Origin: Deltaproteobacteria bacterium RIFOXYA12_FULL_61_11
Lineage (GTDB): Bacteria > Bdellovibrionota_F > JAHFAK01 > YA12-FULL-61-11
Assembly (NCBI GenBank): GCA_001799195.1
Contig: MGSU01000103.1
Span: 279 to 12,297 of the forward strand
Direction: 5' to 3'
DNA: 12,019 nucleotides
The notes under the pieces were generated by a model. That model did not search any database. It was not told the origin of the DNA and saw only the letters and a program-made list of their open reading frames with translations. Positions within the stretch are counted from its first letter, which is position 1; the number at the start of each line of letters is the position of its first letter. This document shows, one piece after another, positions 1 to 8,300 of the stretch. The position numbers and the translations under genes are program-made.

Positions 1-990
1 CCGGCGGTCGAGTTTGCGCAGGGCGGCGTTCAGCCCGGTGACCTCGACCGGGTCCCCCAGAGGAGTCCCGGTACCGTGAGCTTCAATAAAGGCGAGCTGC
101 TGGGGGTCGACGCCGGCGCGGCGCCAGGCTCCCACGATCACCTCGGCCTCCTGGGTCGGATTGGGCGCGGTGACCGAGTTCGAGTAGCCGCCGTGGTTGA
201 TGCAGGTCCCCTTGATGACTCCGTGAATATGGTCTCCGTCGGCAAGGGCCTTGGCGAGCGGCTTGAGTAGCATCGCGGCCACCGCCTCGCCGGGCACATA
301 GCCGTCGGCCCGGCTGTCGAAGGAGTGGCAGCGGCCGGTCCTGGACAAGGCTCCCATGCTGGAGAAATGGACATACTTGAGCGGAGACAGGCTGAGGTTG
401 ACCCCGGCCACGACAGCAGTGGAGCACTCGCCGTCGGCCAGAGCTTTGCAAGCCTGGTGCAGGGCGATCAGCGAGGAGCTGCAGGCCGTGTCGACGATGA
501 AAGAAGGTCCTCGCAGATCCAGGTAGAACGAGGGCCGGTTGGCCAGCATCGCCGCCGAGGTGCCGGTTCCGTCGTAGGGGCCGAAGACTTTGTGGTGCCG
601 GACCATTTCGGTGTAGTACTCGTAGCAACACACCCCGACATAGACCCCGGTGTCGCTCCCGCGCATGCGTTGGCCGTACCCCGCGTCCTCGATGGTCTCT
701 TCCAGGACTTCCAGCAAGAGGCGCAGTTGCGGGTCCATGGAACGCGCTTCGCGCGGGGAGATGGAGAAATGTAGGGAATCGAAACGGTCCACATCCGAGA
801 GGAAGCTGCCCCATTTACAATAGATTGCGTTGGGGCGGCCTTCCTCGGTGGAGAACCAGGGCCGGTAGTCCCAGTGGTCGAGGGGGACCTCGGTGATCAG
901 ATTGGTGCCCGTTACGAGATGCCGCCAGAAGGTCTGTACGTTGGGAGAACCGGCGAAGCGTCCGGCCAGTCCGATCACCGCGACATCGTG
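1..990 (-). other. Ketosynthase 5 (C-terminally cut by the window edge)
   Basis: Starts HDVAVIGLAGRFAGSP. Nucleophile Cys639 at 481-483 in VDTACSSSL; first His774 at 76-78 in EAHGTGTPLGDP. The NxGH His and the rest of the fold are beyond the window. It is likely an elongating or at least transacylation-competent KS that takes over the chain from the split module. Confidence 0.92.
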
Positions 991-2397
991 CTCCGGGAGC
1001 TTCGTTGGGACGATAGGGCTCCGGGGCAGGGCTACCTGTTGCGGGAGGGTTGCGGGCATCGGCACCGGGACTTTCTGCGGGTTGAGCCGGGCCGGCAGAG
1101 GGGCGGGTACCGGGCTCGAGGGCTCGGCTTCGGCCAGGAGCACGGCGAGACGCTCACCGTGTTCGGCCGCGAAATAACGGGTCAGCTCGGCGAGGTTCTT
1201 GTGTTCGAAGAAGAGGGTTGGATACAACTCCACCCCGAGGCGCTGTTCCAGGGTCGTCGCGAGTTGGATCAGCGCGTTGGAGTCGACTCCGAGGTCCAGG
1301 AAGTTCTTCTGCCGGGGGAACTGGGCGGCCGGCCTCGCGAGCAGTCCGGCCAGGAGATTGGCGAGATACCGCTCGATAGCGTTGTCCGGGGAGCCGGAAG
1401 CGCTGGGGGTTGGGACCGTTTCGGGAACCCGAGCCGGTGTGAGTGCTTCGACGGTGTCGAGGCCGAAGGCCTGGGGGGAACTCAGCCGTTTGAGGCTCAG
1501 TCCCTTGCAACGCAGCACTCCCCTCCCGGTAGCCTCGTGTAGGGTGAAGTCGAGTTGGAACAGTTCCTCGCCGAGGTGGACCGCCTCGATCACCGCAAAC
1601 AAAGTGGCGCCGGCGCGAGACGGTTGCTGGAATTCCACGGTCTTGACGTGCAGCGGGACGAAAGCCGAGCCCAAGTCGGTCCCGCGCTGGAGGAGGAGCC
1701 CGACCGCGGCCAGAATCGCACCGTCGAGCATCTGCGGGGCGAGGGGAGAGAGCGCCGAAGAGGTCGGATCACCGACAAGGGTCAAGGTCGCCAGGGCACC
1801 GTCCGACCAGAGCGCGAGCTCGTGGCAGACCCGCAGGCTTGGGCCATGCACGATGACCCCTCCGGCGGCGGTCTTGTTGTAGACCTCCTGACCGTCGAGC
1901 ACCGCGATGGCCTGACCGCGCAGCGCCTCGAGGTCGCGGCTGGGAAGGTCGACCGTTTCGAAGGAGAGTCTCCCGGTGCAGGTCTCTTGGCTTTCGGTCT
2001 CTGAACCGAGGGAATACGAGGTCATGAAGCGAAGCTGGTCGTCCTTGGGCTCGAACCGGACCTGGAGGATCGCCGTCTGGCCTGGTTCCAATCTCAGCGG
2101 AGAGCTGAGGAGGAGGTTGCGCAGAACGAGGGAAGAAGAGCGAGGCCGGGCAGCCAGGGCCGCCTCGAGGACCAGGCATATATGGGCCACGCCGATCAGG
2201 ACTCGGCTGCCGTAGACGGTGTGGTCGCGGAGCAGGGGATCGGTGTAGCGATAGACGCGCTGAAAACCTCCGGGGAGGTCTGCTCGAGCAGGTTGCACTC
2301 CCTCTCCGATCCTGAGCAGCGCGAGCGCCTCGGCCGCGGTCAGTTCCCGGGCGGCCAAGCGGTGCAGCAGGTCCCTCCGGTCGGTTCTCGGGATCAT
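1..2397 (-). CDS. trans-AT modular polyketide synthase, downstream subunit (3' partial)
   Basis: Reads in frame for exactly 799 codons from ATG at 2395-2397 to the window edge without a stop. The start is fixed by the ATGA overlap with the upstream stop and an AGGAGG seven bases before it. Visible domains: short helical docking segment (residues 1-30), DH-like domain (about 47-305), ACP (about 338-412, Ser373 in GVDSN), Pro/Ala-rich linker, then a KS from about residue 470. The KS has Cys639 in VDTACSSSL and His774 in EAHGTGT; its third catalytic residue, the NxGH His, would lie beyond the edge. The DH-like domain keeps His59 and Asp225 but has Ile for Pro in HxxxGxxxxP and Leu for Gln/His in DxxxQ/H. 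Because it opens with DH-ACP and no KS, it must complete the module begun by the KS at the end of the upstream protein. It is presumably co-transcribed and translationally coupled. More modules are expected past the left edge. Confidence 0.96.
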   Translation of the reverse strand, partial: MIPRTDRRDLLHRLAARELTAAEALALLRIGEGVQPARADLPGGFQRVYRYTDPLLRDHTVYGSRVLIGVAHICLVLEAALAARPRSSSLVLRNLLLSSPLRLEPGQTAILQVRFEPKDDQLRFMTSYSLGSETESQETCTGRLSFETVDLPSRDLEALRGQAIAVLDGQEVYNKTAAGGVIVHGPSLRVCHELALWSDGALATLTLVGDPTSSALSPLAPQMLDGAILAAVGLLLQRGTDLGSAFVPLHVKTVEFQQPSRAGATLFAVIEAVHLGEELFQLDFTLHEATGRGVLRCKGLSLKRLSSPQAFGLDTVEALTPARVPETVPTPSASGSPDNAIERYLANLLAGLLARPAAQFPRQKNFLDLGVDSNALIQLATTLEQRLGVELYPTLFFEHKNLAELTRYFAAEHGERLAVLLAEAEPSSPVPAPLPARLNPQKVPVPMPATLPQQVALPRSPIVPTKLPEHDVAVIGLAGRFAGSPNVQTFWRHLVTGTNLITEVPLDHWDYRPWFSTEEGRPNAIYCKWGSFLSDVDRFDSLHFSISPREARSMDPQLRLLLEVLEETIEDAGYGQRMRGSDTGVYVGVCCYEYYTEMVRHHKVFGPYDGTGTSAAMLANRPSFYLDLRGPSFIVDTACSSSLIALHQACKALADGECSTAVVAGVNLSLSPLKYVHFSSMGALSRTGRCHSFDSRADGYVPGEAVAAMLLKPLAKALADGDHIHGVIKGTCINHGGYSNSVTAPNPTQEAEVIVGAWRRAGVDPQQLAFIEAHGTGTPLGDPVEVTGLNAALRKLDRR
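1162..1386 (-). other. Acyl carrier protein domain 4
   Basis: ACP with NFLDLGVDSNALIQL; phosphopantetheine Ser373 at 1279-1281. It completes the split module KS4 | DH*-ACP. An Asn after the Ser, where Ile/Leu is usual, is a small oddity. A linker of about 55 residues rich in Pro and Ala leads to the next KS. Confidence 0.92.
1483..2259 (-). other. DH-like domain with altered motifs (DH*), possible enoyl isomerase
   Basis: Double hot-dog fold judged from DPLLRDHTVYGSRVLIG near its start and VHGPSLRV near residue 185. The catalytic His59 is kept, but HxxxGxxxxP ends in Ile instead of Pro, and DxxxQ/H reads DGAIL (Asp225 kept, Leu in place of Gln/His). Change of that Pro to an aliphatic residue is associated in trans-AT PKSs with DH* domains that move a double bond. 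The retained Asp argues against a firm call. It may be a double-bond-shifting domain, a weak dehydratase, or structural only. Confidence 0.75.
2308..2397 (-). other. Putative N-terminal docking helices
   Basis: Residues 1-30 form two short amphipathic segments, RDLLHRLAARE and TAAEALALLRI, before the DH-like domain. They resemble the upstream C-terminal tail in spacing and in the LL..L...EL[ST] pattern, as expected of partner docking elements joining the split module. Confidence 0.65.
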
Positions 2398-5300
2398 GGG
2401 ACTTCCTCCTTCCGTTCCGGCTTCCGGTCGAGGACCAAGGCCTCGAAGTCCTCGGGGGAGAGTTCACCGTCCCGGACCTGTTGCAAGAGGCGCAGCAGCA
2501 CTGCGTCCTCTTCCTCTGAACCTCCCGGAGGGGGCGGAACCGGTGTGGCGAGCGATTCGGCTTCTTCCATTGAGTATGAACGCAGCTCGAAGCGCGTTGC
2601 GGGCAAGGGTTGCCGCGTGGGGCGATGGTCGGGAGGCGCGGATCGGAGGACGACATGCGCGTTGGTCCCGCCGAAGCCGAAGGAAGAAACCCCGACCTGC
2701 ACCGGACTGTCCGGGGCGAGGACCACGGGCCGAACAGGCAGGTAGAAGGGCGAGCGGTCGAAGGCGAAGCGCGGGTGGGGTTGCTCGCAGTTGATCGTCG
2801 GTGGCAGGGTGCGCTCACGGGTGATCAAGACTGCCTTGAGGAGACTGGCGATACCGGCAGCCGTGAGCAGGTGTCCTATGGCTGCTTTGACCGAGCCGAC
2901 CGCGCAGCTCCCCGTGGGAGCGCCGTCTTGGCGGAAGAGGTCGCCTGCTGCCCTCAGTTCCATCGGGTCTCCGAGCAGAGTTCCCGTTCCGTGAGCCTCG
3001 AGATAGTGCAGCTCCGAGGGCCTTATGCCGGCCTCGGCCAGAGCCCGGCGTAGAACCTCGGCCTGCGCCGCCGGATTTGGGGTGGTCAAACCCACCGTGC
3101 GGCCGTCGTTGTTCACGGCCGATCCGAGCAGCACCGCCTCTATCCGGTCCCCGGCCGCGAGGGCCTTGCTCAGAGGGCGCAGGAGAACTAGACCCGCGCC
3201 CTCCCCGAGCACCATACCGTCGGCTCGGCGGTCGAACACCCGGCAGTGTCCGGTGGGCGAGAGCACCTTGGCCTTGCTGAAACCGATGAAGCTGCGCTCG
3301 TCGAGCAGCAGGCTGATGCCCCCGGCGATCGCCAGCTCGGCCTCTCCAGTCAGGAGGCTGCGCATGGCCTGGTGCACGGCGACCAGGGACGATGAGCAGG
3401 CGGTGTTGATCACCTCGCAGCGGCCGCGCAGGTCAAACTGATCGGCGAGCCGAGCGGCGATCATGTTCGGAATGGACGAGCGGACCCAGTACTCGGCGTC
3501 TGGACCGAGGTACCCCTGCTCGTTGTAGCTGGTCACGTGGGCGCCGAGGAAGACGGCGGTCGCCGTGCCCTCGAGTTCTGCTCCGCGGTAACCGGCGGCG
3601 TCGAACAGGTGTTGGGTCAGGAGCAGGGCCAGGCGTTGTTGCGGGTCCATGGATCGTGCTTCGCGCTCCGAGAGGCGGAAGTAGTCGGGATCAAACGCGT
3701 ACGGCCGCTCGAGGAAGCCACCCCAGCGCGAATAGCTGTGGCCGGCGCGCTCCCGGTCCGGGTCGAAGTACCTCGCGACGTCCCAGCGGTCTGGGGGAAC
3801 CTCGGTGATCAGTTCTTTCCCGGCCAGCAGATTGGCCCAGAAGGTTTCGAGCTTCTCGGCTCCGGGGAGGAAACAGGCCGCGCCGATCACCGCGATGGGT
3901 TCATGCACCGTGGAGGTCTGGGAGTGGAGGCCGCCGGCTCGGGCAGGAAGGTCGGCGGTCGGCGGTGTCGGCTCCCGGATTTCGGTCCGGTCCACCCGGG
4001 GGGCGAGCCAGGCGTACAAGCTCGCCAGGTCCGGACAATCCAGGAGCAGGGTCGGGGGGACGGTCAGGGAAAAGGCTGTCTCGAGCCGATCGAGGACCGC
4101 CAGCATGCGCAGGGAATCGAGGCCGAGTTGTTCGAAGTTCCCCGTTGCCTCGAGGTCCTCGGGTCCGAAGTGGAGTACCTCGGTGAGCAAAGCCAGGACT
4201 TTCTCGCGGTGCGTACGGTTCAGCGGAGCCGATTGTCCGAGCCCGGGCTCCTGTCGCAGCGGAGAGGGGACTGCCGGAACGGGAGCTGGCAGCAGTATGC
4301 GCAGTCGGCGGCGTTCGAAGGGATACCCGGGGATTCGGGGTCGCGCGCAAGGGAGGTCTTGGCGCAGAGCCGACCAAGCCGGTGAGGTTCCGCGAAGCCA
4401 GGCCTGGGCCAGCCTGCGCAGGGCCGGGGCTTCCTCGGGAAGCAGTGAGGACTCGAAGGGGGTTCGATCTTCGGCAGCTTCGTGCAGGTCGTGCCGCAGC
4501 AAGGCCGGGTGAGAACGTCCTTCAGCGCCGGCCTCGAGGGAGAGTGCGGCCTCTTCGGCGTCGGCGGTGACCAGGGCCAACCGATGCGGCAGGGTGGTGC
4601 GCCCGAGTTGCAGGGTGGTTGCGACCTCGGTGAGGGAGTTGGTCGAGTGTCGGAGTTCCGCGGCCAGCGTGCGGGCAAAACCCTCGAGCGCGCGTGGGGT
4701 GCGGGCCGAGACCGGCAGGAGTTGCGGTACCCGTGCCCTCGTTCCACCAGAAGTGCGCTGCACCGGAGGTTCTTCGAGTATAAGGTGGACCGTGCTGCCT
4801 CCGGCTCCGACCGAATGGACTGCCGCTCTGCGCACCTCGCCGTCCGAGCGTTCCCAGGGGAGGAGCGTGCGGGGAACCGTGAAGCCGCCCACGCACGAAG
4901 GGGTACTGTCGCGACCGCCCGGCACCGGGAAGAGGGTCTCACGTTCGAATTGGAGCAGGACCTTGGCCAGACCGGCGAGGCCGGAGGCTCCCTCGAGGTG
5001 GCCGAGGTTGGCCTCGACCGAGCCGAGCAGCGGCGCCGTTTCTCCGTACACGGCTCCGAGAGCGGCCAATTCGATCGGGTCGGCCGTCGGGTTGCCGGTG
5101 AGTTGGGCCTCGAGGTACCGGACCGATGCTGGCCCGATGCCCGCCTCGTTCAGACAGGTGCGGACGAGTCGTTGCTGGGCGGCCTCGTTGGCGCCTCCGA
5201 AACCCCGGGTCTTTCCGCCGTGGGAGGCCGCGCTAGCCAAGAGGATCGCCCTCACGGCATCCTCGGCCTCGAGGGCATGCTCAAGAGGACGCAGGAGCAA

Positions 5301-8300
5301 GGCTATCGCCCCTTCCCCCAGCACCATGCCCCGCGAAGAACCGGTGAGTACGTGGTTCTCGCCGTTCACGGCCAGCACGCCCAGGCGGTCATAGGCCAGG
5401 AAGCGTTCGGGGTGCAGCAAGAGGTTGATCCCGCAGACTAGTGCCGCCTCGCATTCCCCGTTGAGGAGGCTGAGACGGGCGAGATGCAGGGCGGTCACGC
5501 TGCTTGAACAGGCGGTGTCCACGCACAAACTCGGTCCCTCGAGGTCGAGCAGGTGGGAGAGCCGGTTGGCTATTGCCCACCCGGAGCTGGACAGTTCGAG
5601 GTAGGCCTGGCGTTCCCAGCTCGTCGCTCGTTCGGTGGAGAAATCGCTCTCCAGGGTTCCGACAAAAACTCCGGTGCGTCGGGGCAACGTGTTCCAGCCC
5701 GAGGTTGTGGGTAGTGCTGCGAGCCCGGCATCCTCGATGGCATGCCAGGCGACCTCGAGCAGAATGCGTTGGCGGGGGTCCATGAATTCGGCCTCGGCCG
5801 GGGTGAGACCGAAGAACAGCGGGTCGAACCGGTAGGGATCCTCAAGGTACCCGGCATGGAAGAGCCCCCTCTGCAGCGCTGTAGCCGGGAGCAAGGCGGT
5901 CTGGCCTGGCCAGCGGTCCGGAGCGGGAGCACCGAGGACTCGGCTGCCGGTCGACAAGTTCTTGTCCCAGGCCCGGAGGTCGTCCGCCCCCGGGAAGCGC
6001 ACAGCCAGACCCGTGATCGCCAGGGGAGCTCCCTTGGTCGGGGTAGAGACCACCGGGAGAGGTCGGGACGGAGCTGCTGAGAGACGCGGAGAGATGGTCT
6101 CGGCTCCGCCGTTGAACCGCAGGGGTGCGACCGGGAGTATCTCGGTCGGGGGTGGGGTTGCGGGAACTGCCGGGTAGAGACTTCGGACCTGCTCGGTATA
6201 GTGTTTCTCGAGATACTCGATCAAAGCCGCCGGGGTGCTCACCTCAAGGAGGAGATGCAGGGGGAGGTCAGGGAAGGTTTCGTTCAGTTTCTCGCGCAAC
6301 TGGACCGCGAGGATGGAATCGAGCCCGAAGAGTTCGAGGTCGGTGGCGAGGTCGAGGTCCCCGGGTTCGAGCTTGAGCTCTCGGTGGAAGAAGTCGAGGA
6401 TCCACCGGGTCAGTGTGGAGGGTGCGTCCACTGCGGGTTGTGGGCGGGGTTCGCTCCGGCGGCCCGTCGGCAGGAAGGTCCAACCTTCGAGCCGGACCAG
6501 GACCCGGCCTCCGGCATCCAGTACGTCCGCATCGAAGCTGCGGCCCTGGGTTCGTCCGGTGCGTTCGGTCACCCAGCCGGAATGGGCGTCCTCGGGCCGC
6601 CCGTAAAAGGTCGCCTGGTCGAGGCCGGTCGGGAGCAAGATATCGTCCGCTCCCTCCTCGGTCCGGCGCGGGAGCAGCAGGGTGCCGTGCAACAGCGCAT
6701 CGAGCAGCGCGGCCGGGGGATGGGTTCCCGGCAAGAACCGCACTGCTACCTCGCGCTCCGCGGCCTCCACGGACGCGAGGCAACGGAAGGTTTTTCCGTA
6801 GGCGATGGGCGAAGCGTCGAGCAGGGCGGACAGGGCTCCTCCCTCGAGCCGCCGCAGGGGTGGTTCGAGACGTGGGAGGGGTTGCAGGGGGGGGAGGTCC
6901 TGCTGGGCGGGCAAGAAAATGGCCGCGTAGCTGAAGTCCTCTACCGGGTGGAACAGCGTCGCCCGGTGGCCCTCGGGGGTTGTTTCGACCACCAGCCGCA
7001 GCGTTACCTGGTCGTGCGGAACCTCGAGCGGAGCGCGGAGTTCCAGGCGTTGCAGCCTCGAGGGTTCGCGGCCGAGGAGCCTGTGCAGTTCGGCCCTGAA
7101 CAGTTCGAGCAGCGCGGTCGCGGGGACTACCCGGCGACCCAGGAGCAGGTGTTCATCGGCCAGCAGCGCTCCGGCCGACCGGACCAGGGTGGTCTCGATA
7201 CTCTGGGGGGGAGGTGGAGGAGTGTCCTTCTGCGCGTTGTCGCGGCTGTGGGGGGGGGAGACCGCGGCCCAGAGCCGACGCTCCTCGAAGTGATAGGGGG
7301 GCAAGGTACACAAGCGATAACCTGCCGCGCGGTAAGCCGGCTCGAAGTCCAGGTAGGCCCCGCCCAGATAGGCCGTGGAGAGCCGCGTCAGTTCCGCGCG
7401 CAATTCCGGTGCCTGTTGCCAGGATAGTGCCTCGGCTTTGACGCGCAGGCGTGCACCCGCGGCGATGCGCAAACGTTCCCGAGGTACCTGGGTCAGGTCC
7501 TGTTCCCGCAGTCCGGCGAGCAAAGACGGAAGTTCGGCCGAGCCGGTGAAGCTCAGGACCGCCCGGCACTCGTGGCCTGCCCTGGTACGGGCCAAGGTAC
7601 GGCAGAGATCCCCGGGGTGTAGCCCGGGGTGGGCGTGGAGGTGCCGGAGGAGGTCCTGCAGCCAGGCGAGGAGGGCCGTGCGGGTGCGGGCGGAGAACAA
7701 GGCCAGGTAGCAGGCTGCTTCTCTCCTGTCGGGGTGGTCCGGTTCCGGGGCTTCCTCGACCAGGATGTGGGCGTTGGTACCGCTGAAGCCGAAGGCGCTG
7801 ATGCCCGCTCTCCGGGGGTTCCTCGGCAGGCGCGGCCAGGGTGTGGGTTCGGTGATCAGCCGGAAAGGGCTGTGGTCGAAGTCGATACGCGGATTCGGGC
7901 CGCTGTAGTGGAGGGTCGCCGGGAGCGATTGGTGTTCGAGGGCGAGCAACACCTTGATGAGACTTGCGGCTCCTGCCGCCGCCGTGGTGTGACCGAGATT
8001 GGATTTGACCGAACCGAGGCCGCAGAAACCCGTGCGTTGGGTCGAGGCCCGGAACGCGCGGGTCAGGGCTTCGACCTCGATCGGGTCACCCAGCGGGGTC
8101 CCGGTTCCGTGGGCCTCGATATAGCTGACGGTGTCCGGATCGACCCCGGCGCAGCGGTACACTCCGGTCAGCAGGCGTTCCTGGGCCAGCCCGCTCGGCG
8201 CGGTCAAGCCGTTGGTCTTGCCGTCCTGGTTGAGTCCCGAACCCAGGATCACGCCGTAGATGCGGTCGCCGTCCTGGCGCGCGTCGGCCAGGCGTTTGAG

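Noticed and set aside
83-814. Minus-strand frame of 243 codons under KS5, and one of 349 codons at 1769-2818
   Set aside because: They are out of frame with the PKS reading; the translations are Arg/Pro/Ser-rich without motifs, while the other minus frame gives a full KS or DH.
2380-2420. Promoter or terminator between the two genes
   Set aside because: The genes overlap; I see no -35/-10 pair or hairpin with T-tract at the junction.
4290-4765. Possible AT remnant after KS3
   Set aside because: No GHSxG or other AT motif is present; the segment matches a KS flanking subdomain ending in YPFERRR.
6201-7427. Plus-strand open frame of 408 codons, and other long plus-strand frames (e.g. 7629-8756, 3537-4385)
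   Set aside because: They lie antisense to conserved PKS domains with readable active sites, show no recognisable domains, and are expected in GC-rich DNA where antisense stops are rare.
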